A stretch of DNA of 33,115 nucleotides from positions 1-33,115 of the forward strand of contig JAAZJT010000091.1 of assembly GCA_012800215.1 (NCBI GenBank), read 5' to 3'. The position numbers were made by a program, and so were the translations under genes. Positions 15,610 to 24,560 of the stretch are shown here, one piece after another (position 1 is the first letter of the stretch; each line of letters opens with the position of its first letter). The stretch comes from Bacillota bacterium. GTDB lineage: Bacteria; Bacillota; Dethiobacteria; Dethiobacterales; Dethiobacteraceae. The notes under the pieces were generated by a model. That model was not told the DNA's origin. It was given only the letters and a program-made list of their open reading frames with translations, and searched no databases.

Positions 15610-16782
15610 GTGAGGTTTTTGGTTCGATTTGAAAATGTAAGCAAAAAATATAACCAACTCGAAGTCGTTAAAAATTTAAATCTGGAAATTAATGAAGGTG
15701 AACTGGTTACTTTAATTGGCCCCAGCGGCTGTGGTAAAACAACTACTTTAAAAATGATAAATCGTTTAATTGAACCTACAAGTGGTACAATTTATGTAAA
15801 TGGCGAAGACATTCGCAAGCAAGATCCAGTGCAACTGCGTCGAGGTATAGGTTATGTCATTCAGCAAATCGGCCTTTTCCCCAACATGACAATCGCTCAA
15901 AATATTGCAGTAGTAGGCAAATTGCTAGGCTGGTCAAAAGAAAAAGCAGCTGCTCGCGTTGAAGAGCTACTAGAAATGGTTAATATGGATCCAGCCAGTT
16001 ACATGGATAGGTATCCCAAAGAATTATCGGGCGGCCAACAGCAAAGAATAGGCGTACTGCGTGCTTTGGCAGCCAACCCTAAAATCATTCTAATGGATGA
16101 ACCCTTTGGTGCGTTAGATCCCATTACGCGTGAACAGCTTCAGGGAGAACTAAAAAAATTGCAGGCACAATTGCATAAAACAATTGTCTTCGTAACTCAC
16201 GACATGGATGAAGCCCTGAAAATTGCTGACCGTATTGTCTTAATGCGTGATGGTGAGATAGTGCAAGCTGCTACGCCCGACCAAATACTGCGCAACCCAG
16301 CTAATGACTTTGTCGCCAGCTTTATCGGCAAAGATCGCCTGCTGCGTTCACCGGATGAAGTTAAAGTAGAAGAAGTAATGATTACTGACCCGGTAACTAT
16401 AGAGTATAACCGCGGCTTAGCAGAAGCTTTAGAACGTATGCGCAAGAGCCGCGTTGACAGCTTAATGGTTGTGGATGACCTGGGAAGTTTACTCGGAGTT
16501 GTTACCATTAAAGATGTTCAGTCAGCCTTAAATAGAGGCGGTACAGTTGGAGATTCTGCAGCACCTCACCCAATTGCTGTTTATACCGGCCAAACCGTCC
16601 GCGAAGCCGTTTTTATCATGGCTAAGCATAATGTTGGCTATTTGCCTGTTATTAATGATCAGAACCAGCTTAAAGGCTTAATTACACGGGCCAGTCTGGT
16701 AGGTATTCTAACAGACGTACTGTGGCCTGACCTCAGCTCTTCTCACAATGTCTTTACTTCCACAACCAAGGAGGCGAGCTAA
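15610..16782 (+). CDS. OpuC-type quaternary amine ABC transporter, ATP-binding protein with CBS pair
   Basis: This 390-residue ATPase powers uptake of compatible solutes such as glycine betaine, carnitine or choline. Walker A is GPSGCGKTT (37-45), the signature LSGGQQQR is near 139, and Walker B ILMDEP is near 160. Two CBS domains (about 250-370: VEEVMITDPVTIEYN…LMVVDDLGSLLGVVTIKD; GYLPVINDQNQLKGLITRASL) follow, typical of OpuCA/OpuBA. In OpuA-type systems the CBS pair senses ionic strength, and in OpuCA of Listeria and Staphylococcus it binds c-di-AMP. That would make both the regulator and the transporter c-di-AMP responsive here. Start GTG 15610 is close to AGAGAGG; TTG 15619 is possible. 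The stop abuts the permease ATG. Confidence 0.92.
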   Translation: MRFLVRFENVSKKYNQLEVVKNLNLEINEGELVTLIGPSGCGKTTTLKMINRLIEPTSGTIYVNGEDIRKQDPVQLRRGIGYVIQQIGLFPNMTIAQNIAVVGKLLGWSKEKAAARVEELLEMVNMDPASYMDRYPKELSGGQQQRIGVLRALAANPKIILMDEPFGALDPITREQLQGELKKLQAQLHKTIVFVTHDMDEALKIADRIVLMRDGEIVQAATPDQILRNPANDFVASFIGKDRLLRSPDEVKVEEVMITDPVTIEYNRGLAEALERMRKSRVDSLMVVDDLGSLLGVVTIKDVQSALNRGGTVGDSAAPHPIAVYTGQTVREAVFIMAKHNVGYLPVINDQNQLKGLITRASLVGILTDVLWPDLSSSHNVFTSTTKEAS

Positions 16783-17445
16783 ATGCTAGAAACGTTTAAT
16801 AAAGTATACACCTTTATCGCTAATGACCCGGAACAGTTTTTATCGGCAATTCAGGATCACATACTCCTGCTGGTACTTGTGCCTGTATCTTTAGCTATCT
16901 TAGTTGCCGTGCCACTGGGCATTCTGGCATCCCGCTTTCGTTGGTTAGAAAAAATTGTCCTTAGTATTACAAGTATTTTACAAACAATCCCGAGCTTAGC
17001 CTTATTGGCACTAATGATTGTATTGGGTATGGGAATTGGCCCCCGACCTGCCATTACTGCTCTTTTCCTTTACTCACTACTGCCAATTCTGCGCAATACT
17101 TTTATTGGTATAAAAAATGTAGACCCATTTTTAAAGGAAGCTGCTACAGGTATGGGAATGACTAATATGCAGCGTTTACGCATGGTAGAATTGCCTATAG
17201 CCTTTAGCGTAATTATGGCCGGGATAAGAACAGCTACAGTAATCTGTATTGGCACAGGGACACTGGCAGCCTATGTTGGTGCCGGAGGCTTAGGAGTTTT
17301 CATTGTACGTGGTCTGCAATTATTCAGAAACTACCTTCTGTTGGTTGGAGCAGTACCTGCCGCCATCCTGGCACTATTGGCTGATTACCTGCTTGGAAAA
17401 TTGGAGTACTTCCTTATCCCGCGCGGTCTGAGGGGTGAACAATAA
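16783..17445 (+). CDS. OpuC-type ABC transporter permease
   Basis: This 220-residue inner-membrane permease has about five to six transmembrane segments. The cytoplasmic EAA loop, LKEAATGMGMTNMQRLRMVELP, contacts the ATPase. QTIPSLALLALMI and GTGTLAAYVGAGGLG are strongly conserved in OpuCB/OpuCD-type permeases. GGAGG lies just before the ATG, inside the end of the ATPase gene, with no gap between the two frames. The operon ends here at a strong terminator. No substrate-binding protein and no second permease follow, whereas complete OpuC systems have both. The binding protein must be encoded elsewhere or the system is reduced. Confidence 0.92.
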   Translation: MLETFNKVYTFIANDPEQFLSAIQDHILLLVLVPVSLAILVAVPLGILASRFRWLEKIVLSITSILQTIPSLALLALMIVLGMGIGPRPAITALFLYSLLPILRNTFIGIKNVDPFLKEAATGMGMTNMQRLRMVELPIAFSVIMAGIRTATVICIGTGTLAAYVGAGGLGVFIVRGLQLFRNYLLLVGAVPAAILALLADYLLGKLEYFLIPRGLRGEQ

Positions 17446-17507
17446 ATAACTTTTCTAATGCGCAAATGCAAAGAGCTGAAACAAAGACAAAACTTAGCAA
17501 ATAAATA

Positions 17508-17555
17508 ATAAAAGTGGAATGCACGTAGTTTGCAGAGCATTCCACTTTTATTTTT
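17508..17555 (+). terminator. Terminator of the busR-opu operon
   Basis: A perfect 15-bp stem, ATAAAAGTGGAATGC/GCATTCCACTTTTAT, with a 14-base loop is followed by TTTTTG. It lies 62 bases past the permease stop. Confidence 0.9.
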
Positions 17556-17662
17556 GTTCCAGCCTCAGCTCTTTATTTCTCTGGCACATAATAAAAGATG
17601 GCAGGTAAATACTTGCAAATGAAGAAGCTATTCTAATAATAATATCAGAGAGGATGAATTAT

Positions 17663-19021
17663 TTGTTAAAACATAGAGCATTACTGCTTTTGGCAGTTTT
17701 ATTATTGTTAGTTTCCTGCGGCAACAAGCAGACAAAGTTGCCTCCCCTTGAAGGAGATGTGGCAGAATTGGCCAGCATGTTTGTTGAAAAACTAGCAACA
17801 AACGACTTTGCCGGTGCTGTAGAATTTTTTGATGCCAATATGTTAAAAGAGCTGCCTGAAGCTAAAATGCAGGAAGTCTGGCAGACTTTACAAGAACAAG
17901 TTGGCGCTTTTCAAAGTGAAACTAACAAGGAAATTGAGGAAATGGGACAAGCGCAAATAGTGGTTCTTACAGCACAATTTGAGCGGGCACTACTGGATGT
18001 TCGTATGACCTTTAATCAGGATAAAAGAATTATCGGCCTCTTTTTTGTGCCCGCTACCGGTTCTGAAGCTTCATACGAACCACCGAGTTATGGGCAACCC
18101 GCCAACTTTACCGAAACAGAGGTGATAGTAGGTGAAGGTGAATGGAAATTGCCGGGAACTCTAACTATCCCTGCCGGTGACGGCCCTTTTCCTGCAGTAG
18201 TGCTGGTTCACGGTTCCGGACCTAACGACCGAGATGAAACCATTGGCATAACCGGCGCCAATAAACCATTTAAAGACTTAGCCTGGGGTCTGGCAAACAA
18301 GGGAATAGCAGTTTTGCGCTATGATAAACGCACAAAGGTACACGGTGAAAAAATAATCAAACTTGATACTTTTACCGTAAAAGAAGAGACCATTGATGAC
18401 GCCATTGCTGCTGTAGCCCTGCTGCAGAATCATGAAAAAATAAATAATCAAGAAATATATATCCTCGGTCATAGTTTAGGCGGTATGCTGGCACCGCGCA
18501 TTGGAAAAGAAGCCGATGGTCGGCTTGCCGGCCTTATTATCCTCGCCGGCGCGGCACGCCCCCTTGAGGATTTGATTTTAGAACAAAGCCGCTACCTGGC
18601 TGCCGCAGACGGCAAAATATCGGAGCTGGAAGCTGAAAATATCCGGCAGCTGGAAGCACTGCTAGAGCGAATTAAAGACCCTGACCTTTCGCTTGATACC
18701 CCGGCGCAAGAGCTACTGAATGTTCCCGCATCTTACTGGCTAGACTTGCGTGACTACAAACCGGCAGCGACAGCCGCTACGCTGGAACTGCCCATGCTAA
18801 TTCTGCAGGGTGAACGTGATTATCAAGTTACCATGGATGATTTTGCGCTCTGGCAGGAAGCTCTTGCTTCATACAGTAATGTGCAGCTCAAAAGTTATCC
18901 TGGACTTAACCATCTTTTTATCACCGGCGACCAGCCAAGTGTTCCCGCTGAATATGAACAACCAGGCAATATTGAGAAGACAGTAATAGATGATATTGCC
19001 GGCTGGATCCATCAGCATTAA
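17663..19021 (+). CDS. Lipoprotein alpha/beta hydrolase with N-terminal DUF3887-like domain
   Basis: This roughly 452-residue exported protein has a hydrophobic signal peptide ending LVSC, a lipobox, so it is likely membrane-anchored outside the cell. Residues about 30-130 resemble DUF3887, a small NTF2-like domain often found before such hydrolases. The rest is a serine hydrolase with VLVHGSGPNDRD (oxyanion-hole region), nucleophile GHSLGG (Ser271), Asp386 in GERDYQV and His417 in GLNHLF. The substrate is unknown; esterase or peptidase-like activity is possible. The ORF track begins at ATG 17654, but that ATG touches the GAGAGG ribosome binding site. TTG 17663, nine bases past it, is preferred. 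It stands alone between two terminators. Confidence 0.85.
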   Translation: MLKHRALLLLAVLLLLVSCGNKQTKLPPLEGDVAELASMFVEKLATNDFAGAVEFFDANMLKELPEAKMQEVWQTLQEQVGAFQSETNKEIEEMGQAQIVVLTAQFERALLDVRMTFNQDKRIIGLFFVPATGSEASYEPPSYGQPANFTETEVIVGEGEWKLPGTLTIPAGDGPFPAVVLVHGSGPNDRDETIGITGANKPFKDLAWGLANKGIAVLRYDKRTKVHGEKIIKLDTFTVKEETIDDAIAAVALLQNHEKINNQEIYILGHSLGGMLAPRIGKEADGRLAGLIILAGAARPLEDLILEQSRYLAAADGKISELEAENIRQLEALLERIKDPDLSLDTPAQELLNVPASYWLDLRDYKPAATAATLELPMLILQGERDYQVTMDDFALWQEALASYSNVQLKSYPGLNHLFITGDQPSVPAEYEQPGNIEKTVIDDIAGWIHQH

Positions 19022-19053
19022 AACTATAAACCAATATCTATAATTCCTATCTC

Positions 19054-19090
19054 AAAAAAACACCGCCTGTCACAGCAGACGGTGTTTAAT
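19054..19090. terminator. Bidirectional terminator between the hydrolase and a small ORF
   Basis: ACACCGCCTG pairs with CAGACGGTGT (one mismatch) around a 6-base loop. The minus strand has TTTTTTT right after the stem; the plus strand has TTTAATT. The stronger direction is minus, supporting the small minus-strand ORF upstream of it. Confidence 0.8.
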
Positions 19091-19129
19091 TAGTCCCGTT
19101 AACACTTGTTCATAAAAAGCTTAAAATAT

Positions 19130-19300
19130 TTATTCTGTCCTTTCCCAGTCATCGTAATTAAAATCTACTGCCTGAACACTGCGCCTGAAATTTTGGCAGT
19201 ATAAATTGAGGCTGCTGGGGGTCAGACGCCTATTTCCCTGTAACTGAAACACTTCTTTATTCGCATCGGCGATACGCTCCAACAGTCTCAAAATCACCAT
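19130..19300 (-). CDS. Small ORF, 56 aa, unknown function (not in ORF track)
   Basis: An ATG at 19300 with AGAGGAGGTGAGATA directly upstream opens a 56-codon frame ending at TAA 19130. The ribosome binding site is among the best in the window and the spacing is ideal (about six bases). A hairpin with a seven-T tail on this strand follows 40 bases after the stop, completing a gene-like unit. The protein starts MVILRLLERIADANKEVFQL and ends NYDDWERTE; it is charged, has one Cys, and shows no signal peptide or membrane segment. I do not recognise it. The hydrolase gene before it and the lemA gene after it are both on the opposite strand. Confidence 0.65.
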   Translation of the reverse strand: MVILRLLERIADANKEVFQLQGNRRLTPSSLNLYCQNFRRSVQAVDFNYDDWERTE

Positions 19301-19475
19301 TATCTCACCTCCTCTTGCGCAGGTAAAAAGGTGTATTGTTCAAAATGCTATCATAACGCAGTCTGTCATTTATTAATAAAAAATAAATATAGTATAAAGT
19401 TTTTAACCCTATCAGCAGGAGTATCTGGCTATTTTGAGTAATAAGATATTATAAATTGTATGCGGAGGAGATTAA

Positions 19476-20027
19476 ATGTTCTACTTTTTAGGTGCCATTG
19501 TCGTTATCGGGCTTGTTCTGGTTTTTACCTATAACTCCCTAGTTAACCTGCGGCAGCGTGTGCAGAATGCCTGGTCACAGGTTGATGTACAGCTGCGCCG
19601 GCGCTATGATTTAATACCAAATTTAGTTAATACAGTCAAAGGCTATGCTAAACATGAAAAGGAAACATTTGCTCAGATTACAGAAGCCAGGACTCGTGCC
19701 ATGGCGGCTACTACGGTACAGGACCAAGTTGAGGCAGAAAACATGTTGGGCAGTACTCTGAAATCATTATTTGCTCTGGCAGAAAATTATCCCGAGTTGA
19801 AAGCCGATAATAATTTCAGGCAACTACAAGAGGAATTAAGTACGACTGAAAATAAAATTGCTTTTTCCCGGCAGTTTTACAATGATACTGTACAAAAGTA
19901 TAACACCAAGCTGGAAGTATTCCCCACTGTACTCTTTGCCGGTATGTTTGGTTTCACTGCGGCAGATTATTTCAACCTCGACAGTGAAGCGGATGCCCGC
20001 CGCCCTGTTAATATAAAATTTGATTAA
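19476..20027 (+). CDS. LemA family protein
   Basis: This 183-residue protein has one N-terminal transmembrane segment (about 2-20), then the family signature [43 protein letters not shown], and an all-helical remainder ending in PVNIKFD. LemA proteins form a helical bundle with a short exposed N-terminus; their role is poorly known, but they are regularly encoded with DUF2207 or TPM-domain membrane proteins, as here. GGAGGAG precedes the ATG by five bases. The next gene begins two bases after the stop, so the two are translated from one message and probably act together. Confidence 0.93.
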   Translation: MFYFLGAIVVIGLVLVFTYNSLVNLRQRVQNAWSQVDVQLRRRYDLIPNLVNTVKGYAKHEKETFAQITEARTRAMAATTVQDQVEAENMLGSTLKSLFALAENYPELKADNNFRQLQEELSTTENKIAFSRQFYNDTVQKYNTKLEVFPTVLFAGMFGFTAADYFNLDSEADARRPVNIKFD

Positions 20028-20029
20028 AA

Positions 20030-21940
20030 ATGCTAAGCAAGAAAAAATTATTATACCGTTGCTGCTTACTACTTTTGCTGCTAGCCTGCATACTGACCAT
20101 CAGGCCCGGGCAGGCCTTTGCGCGTTCTTACTATTTCCCCAAAATTATCATTGACGCAGAGGTTACACCTGAGGGCGATATGTGGGTAACAGAAGAACGC
20201 ACAGTACATTTTGATGGTGCCTACAAAGGCATGAATATGTGGATAAAAACACAACCACCTATCACTATTAGCGATGCTACAGTGGCCGAAGGCGACACCC
20301 CCTATACATTTAACCCGGGAACTGAATATGGCCCTGCCGGCACCTATTTTATCATTGAAGAACCGGATAAGTTTTTTATCGATTGGAGTTTTGAAGCTGC
20401 TAATACAAGCCGGACTTTTACTATACGCTACCGCGTCAACGACCTTATCAAAGTTCACAAAGATGTCGCTGAACTTTATTTTCAATTTATCGGTGATGGC
20501 TGGGATGCAACTGCAGAACAGGTACAAGTAAATTTACGCCTGCCAGAAGGAGCCGATATAAATGATATCCGGGCCTGGGGGCATGGTCCACTCTACGGAG
20601 AAGTAAAAATACCGGCAGGCAATCTTATAATCTGGGAAATCAAGCCTCTTCGGGCCCACAGATACCTTGAAGGACGTGTCACCTTTCCAGTTTCATTAGT
20701 TCCGCATGCCACACAAACCAGCGGCAAAAATGCGCTGCCGGAAATTTTAGCAGAAGAAGAAAAACTGGCTGAGGAAGCTAATAGGGAGCGTGAAGAAGCA
20801 CAGCGGCGTTTAGAAGAAAACAACCGCAGCTGGGGAGACCGCATCATACCCCCTGATTCCCCCGCCCTTCCTTATCTTGCCGGTCTGGTGATCCTTGGCA
20901 GTATTGCTTTTGTTTTTAATCTTTGGCTGCGCTATGGCAAGGAATACAAGCCGGTATTTGACGGCGAATATTACCGGGAACTACCAGCAGATTATACTCC
21001 GGCTGAGTTAGGTGTACTGTGGCGTTTTGGCAACCCGACTACAGAAGACTTAACAGCAACCTTAGTTGATTTGGCACGTAAAGGATTTATCCAAATTGAA
21101 GAGATTACCTTGGAAAAGCGCGGCTTATTTAATATTGCTTCAGAAAAAAAAGATTATCGGGTCACGCGCACTGCTAAAGAAGCTCCTTTAGCTGAACATG
21201 AACTACAACTACTAGAATTTCTCTTTACTAAGGTAACACAACAAAACACCTTTACCTTTACAGAACTTGAGAAATTTGCACAAAAAGAATCAACGAAATT
21301 TCGTGTTTTTTGGGCCGACTGGCAAAACACAGTTTACGCCCGTAGCACAAAATTAGACTTTTTTGATCCCCAGAGAATCACTATAAAAGGACTGATAATA
21401 GCGCTGGGCGTGATAATGATCCCCATTGGAATCCTAATGTCTAACTTGCTAACACCGGCCCTAATAATCAGCGGCTTAATTATAATATTTTCAACTTTCT
21501 TACTCAAAAGGCGCTCTCGTAACGGCGCTGAACATTTCGCACGTTGGCGCGCTTTTAGACGATTCTTACTGGATTTTTCCAATTTAGAAACCCATGAACT
21601 TCCTTCACTTGTAGTTTGGGAACATTACCTGGTATACGCAATAACCCTGGGAGTAGCCAAAGAAGTAATTAAACAACTACAAATTGTTTTTCCTAATTTG
21701 GAAAGCGATGGTCATACCTTTGGCCGCAGTTGGTTTGTTTATGGCACACATCAGCTGGCTTCCATTAATGCCATGACACGTAGTTTCGATAGTATTAATC
21801 GCCACTTGAACGAAACAATCCGCATTGCATCCAGTCCCAGATCTTCCGGTTCAGGCCGCGGCGGTGGCTTTTCCGGCGGCGGCGGTAGTTTTGGGGGCGG
21901 TGGTGGCGGTTTTGGCGGTGGTGGCGGCGGCGCTCGCTAA
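20030..21940 (+). CDS. DUF2207 domain-containing membrane protein with glycine-rich tail
   Basis: This 636-residue protein begins with a signal peptide (about 1-33, ending QAFA-RS). An extracytoplasmic DUF2207 domain follows (about 34-240, with the typical DAEVTPEGDMWVTEERTVHFDG). There is a charged coiled-coil stretch (about 245-270), a transmembrane segment near 283-305, and a cytoplasmic winged-helix-like part (YTPAELGVLWRFGNPTTEDLTATLVDLARKGFIQIEE). Two more membrane segments lie at about 455-500. The end is a GGG/FGGG-repeat tail, common in this family. No ribosome binding site precedes the ATG, which lies two bases after the lemA stop, so translation probably depends on lemA. Function is unknown; an envelope role with LemA is inferred. 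Confidence 0.9.
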   Translation: MLSKKKLLYRCCLLLLLLACILTIRPGQAFARSYYFPKIIIDAEVTPEGDMWVTEERTVHFDGAYKGMNMWIKTQPPITISDATVAEGDTPYTFNPGTEYGPAGTYFIIEEPDKFFIDWSFEAANTSRTFTIRYRVNDLIKVHKDVAELYFQFIGDGWDATAEQVQVNLRLPEGADINDIRAWGHGPLYGEVKIPAGNLIIWEIKPLRAHRYLEGRVTFPVSLVPHATQTSGKNALPEILAEEEKLAEEANREREEAQRRLEENNRSWGDRIIPPDSPALPYLAGLVILGSIAFVFNLWLRYGKEYKPVFDGEYYRELPADYTPAELGVLWRFGNPTTEDLTATLVDLARKGFIQIEEITLEKRGLFNIASEKKDYRVTRTAKEAPLAEHELQLLEFLFTKVTQQNTFTFTELEKFAQKESTKFRVFWADWQNTVYARSTKLDFFDPQRITIKGLIIALGVIMIPIGILMSNLLTPALIISGLIIIFSTFLLKRRSRNGAEHFARWRAFRRFLLDFSNLETHELPSLVVWEHYLVYAITLGVAKEVIKQLQIVFPNLESDGHTFGRSWFVYGTHQLASINAMTRSFDSINRHLNETIRIASSPRSSGSGRGGGFSGGGGSFGGGGGGFGGGGGGAR

Positions 21941-21961
21941 AAGGGATTTACTTACAAGTAA

Positions 21962-21998
21962 GAAAAGAGCCACGCAGGGAGGATGCGTGGCTCTTTTC
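21962..21998 (+). terminator. Terminator of the lemA-DUF2207 operon
   Basis: A perfect 15-bp stem, GAAAAGAGCCACGCA/TGCGTGGCTCTTTTC, has a 7-base loop. It starts 22 bases past the stop codon. Confidence 0.9.
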
Positions 21999-22139
21999 AA
22001 AAATACATGTAAAGGGCCTATGCTTTAATAAGCTTTGATATGTATCATATCATATTCTAAGAAGTCTTGCAAGAATATTGCGATTATTTTGAATAAAATT
22101 TTTGTAGTTAAATTTAGATTAAATTTTTCATCAGAGAGC

Positions 22140-22186
22140 TCTATTTAGCAAAAATCCCACCTTAAAAATATGGCGGGATTTTTGCT
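22140..22186 (-). terminator. Terminator of the degV-type gene
   Basis: AGCAAAAATCCC pairs with GGGATTTTTGCT, extended inward by further pairs with one mismatch. It lies 8 bases past the stop on the minus strand, with T-rich arms. Confidence 0.85.
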
Positions 22187-22193
22187 CTATAAT

Positions 22194-23045
22194 TTAAGCG
22201 TTAAGAAAGAAAATCGCCAGTGTACCAGGACCAGCATGGGCACCAATTGTGCATCCGATGGAATTAATAATAAAATCTTGGCAGCCGTATGTTTTGCTAA
22301 TCATCTCCTGCAATTTGAGCGCAGAGGCAAGATCGTCGCCATGACTAATACCAATGGTTTGTTCTGCCAAGTTAACTCCTCGTTCACCCATTAGTTCAAC
22401 CATGCGGCGCATAACTTTATTCTTACCCCTTATTTTCTCCAATGGTACCAGTTTTCCGCTTTCTATATGCAAAACAGGCTTAATATTAAGGATACCACCC
22501 ATTACTGCCGAAGCACGGCTGATCCTCCCACCACGGTAGAGATATTCTAAATCATCCACTGTAAAAATATGTTCCATGTGCTGAGCATAAAACTGCGCTG
22601 CAGACACTATTTCAGAAAAGCTCTTACCTGCTTTTAGCAACTGAGCCGCTTTATATGCAACTAGTCCCTGACCAAGGGAAGCACATTTTGTATCCACAGT
22701 ATCTAATTTAAATTCAGGATAACGCTGTTGAATTTCCGTCTCAGCTAGTAGAGCTGATTGATAAGTAGCTGATAATCCTGAACTAAACCCAATATAGATA
22801 CAACTATCCCCCCGCTTGGCATATTGCTCAAAGTATTCCAAAAAAGAGGCAGGATCAACTTGCGATGTTTTGAACACTTTACCCTGGCGCATCTCTTGCA
22901 GCATCTGCAGCGGCTGTATAGTTTTCCCATCGAGAAAATCCTGGTCATCACAATAGACATGCAGTGACGCTACGTCTATTCCATTATCATCCAGTATATC
23001 CTGAGGTAAATCAGCTGCGCTGTCGGTTAGGATTCGTATTGCCAT
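22194..23045 (-). CDS. DegV family fatty-acid-binding protein
   Basis: This 283-residue soluble protein has the DegV/FakB fold. It has the N-terminal ILTDSAADLPQDI, the TSQVDPASFLEYF loop, GFSSGLSATYQSA, DTKCASLGQGL, YLYRGGRISRASAVMGGILNIKPVL, and a C-terminal GAHAGPGTLAIFF. Members bind one fatty acid; FakB proteins present it to the kinase FakA so that exogenous fatty acids enter phospholipid synthesis. Genomes often carry several DegV paralogues with different chain preferences. No fakA is visible in this window. ATG start with a GGAGGGAG site upstream; it appears monocistronic, ending in a strong terminator. Confidence 0.93.
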   Translation of the reverse strand: MAIRILTDSAADLPQDILDDNGIDVASLHVYCDDQDFLDGKTIQPLQMLQEMRQGKVFKTSQVDPASFLEYFEQYAKRGDSCIYIGFSSGLSATYQSALLAETEIQQRYPEFKLDTVDTKCASLGQGLVAYKAAQLLKAGKSFSEIVSAAQFYAQHMEHIFTVDDLEYLYRGGRISRASAVMGGILNIKPVLHIESGKLVPLEKIRGKNKVMRRMVELMGERGVNLAEQTIGISHGDDLASALKLQEMISKTYGCQDFIINSIGCTIGAHAGPGTLAIFFLNA

Positions 23046-23171
23046 CTACTCTCCCTCCAAATTTAAAGTAAGTAGGCTATTGCTTGCCTCAATTATATTC
23101 TACTTTTTCCCTCTTTTAAACCCCTCAACTAAGAAAAATTTTCTTGCCGCTAGAAAAATGAGCTAAATATT

Positions 23172-24356
23172 CTACTTTCCAACCTTATTTGCCGCTAATT
23201 TACGTTCATAGTCTTTGGCCACATATAAATAGTAAAACGACAGCGGCAAAGTAACAAATAACCCGCTGATTAAAAACATCATTTGCAGCGTAATCAGCCC
23301 TGTTAACCGGCCCAACACAATAGAGCCGCCGCCAATACCAATATCCAGAGCGGCGAAAAAAGTGGAATTGGCAACTCCCCGCGAAGAAGGTTCCACCAAA
23401 TTAATTACCATTGTTTGCAGTGTCGGTAAAATTATGCCATTACCCAACCCCAATAAAAAAGCTGCCATTAAGAATAAAAATACTCCATTACTGAAGGCAA
23501 GCGTGATAAAACCTGCAGCAAAAATAATAAAACCTGGTAGCAGAATAAGGCTTGGTCCTCTTTCTTCTACTACTTTGTCAGCAAAAAAACGTGTTAATAC
23601 TACACCAACTGTATTTAAAAGGTAAAATAAGCTGCTGTTTTTTATACCCCGCTCCTGACTATATACAATAACATAAGTCATAAGTCCCCCCAAAACAACG
23701 CCTACGAGAAGCATAATAAAAGATACTGATATAACACGTTTTTCGAAGAAAGATGTTAAGTCCAGCTTCTTTTTTCCCCAGGAATGTTGAGGATAAGAAA
23801 TAAGACCGGCAAAAAGAAGTGCCAGGGCTACCAGTATTCCGGTAGACACAAATAAATAGTTGTAGCGGTTAACTCCTAAGATAGCAAGCCCAAGCGCCGG
23901 CCCGATTGACATTGCCAAAGAGTTACTTAGACTATAGTAACCCACACCTTCTGCGCGTCTCTCAGCAGTAACAATGTCCCCAACAATGGCTCCGCCACCT
24001 GTAGATGTCATACCAAAAAAAATGCCATGCAATAGACGCAGCAGCATCAGCATAAAAAAATTCAAAGTAAATGGATATAAAAATGTCAGCAGCACAAAAA
24101 AGAATATAGATATTTGAAACATTTTTTTCCGGCCAAGATTGTCATAAGCATAACCGGAAAATGGACGGATCAGCAAAGCTGCAAAGGAATATACTCCTAA
24201 ATGATACCCAACTTGTGACTGGTCTGCAGCCAAAACAGACATGGCATACAATGGTAAAGTTGGAATTAAAAATTGCGTACCTGTATTAATTAAAAGATTA
24301 GAAATAAAAAACAAAATGTAATTTCTTGTCCATAAAATATTATGCTTTTTTCCCAA
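23172..24356 (-). CDS. Major facilitator superfamily transporter
   Basis: This 394-residue protein has about twelve hydrophobic segments. The MFS loop motif between segments 2 and 3 reads RPFSGYAYDNLGRKK, matching the G-x-x-x-D-R/N-x-G-R-R/K pattern. A conserved glycine-rich segment (LLHGIFFGMTSTGGGAIVGDI) and a proline- and glycine-containing segment 5 suggest a drug-efflux-like exporter, but the substrate is not readable. The start is TTG 24356, with a GGGGGG stretch about nine bases upstream; no ATG is better placed. It lies between degV and the URO-D-type gene, all on the minus strand, with its own upstream terminator boundary, so it is probably a separate unit. Confidence 0.9.
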   Translation of the reverse strand: MGKKHNILWTRNYILFFISNLLINTGTQFLIPTLPLYAMSVLAADQSQVGYHLGVYSFAALLIRPFSGYAYDNLGRKKMFQISIFFFVLLTFLYPFTLNFFMLMLLRLLHGIFFGMTSTGGGAIVGDIVTAERRAEGVGYYSLSNSLAMSIGPALGLAILGVNRYNYLFVSTGILVALALLFAGLISYPQHSWGKKKLDLTSFFEKRVISVSFIMLLVGVVLGGLMTYVIVYSQERGIKNSSLFYLLNTVGVVLTRFFADKVVEERGPSLILLPGFIIFAAGFITLAFSNGVFLFLMAAFLLGLGNGIILPTLQTMVINLVEPSSRGVANSTFFAALDIGIGGGSIVLGRLTGLITLQMMFLISGLFVTLPLSFYYLYVAKDYERKLAANKVGK

Positions 24357-24509
24357 AGTACCAAGCCCCCCACATCATTTTAACGATTCTTCACCATAAC
24401 TAACTTTTTTTATAAATACGAATTGATATACTTCTTTTTTAGCATATGAAATTTACTGTGTTTTTAACCAAAAACAGTAACTTTTTAGCAGTAAAAATCA
24501 TTCCCTGCT

Positions 24510-24548
24510 TAAACAAAAAAGGCCGCCTCATGAGGCTGGCGGCCTTTT
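24510..24548 (-). terminator. Terminator of the URO-D-family gene
   Basis: A perfect 11-bp stem, AAAAGGCCGCC/GGCGGCCTTTT, has a 10-base loop. TTTTTTGTTT surrounds the end on the minus strand. It lies 12 bases past the stop codon. Confidence 0.9.
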
Positions 24549-24560
24549 AACTAATTATGA

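Noticed and set aside
15028-15657. 209-aa minus-strand ORF
   Set aside because: It is antisense to the BusR-like gene and the start of the OpuC ATPase gene; the sense frames have clear domains, so this is a shadow.
20081-20527. 148-aa minus-strand ORF
   Set aside because: It is antisense to the DUF2207 gene, Cys-rich and without a ribosome binding site; a shadow frame.
21825-22028. 67-aa Val/Ala-rich plus-strand ORF
   Set aside because: It is the shifted reading of the GGC-repeat tail of the DUF2207 gene and runs through its terminator.
22036-22052. Inverted repeat TGATATG-TAT-CATATCA
   Set aside because: It lies between two terminators in an AT-rich gap with no nearby start site on either strand; likely chance.
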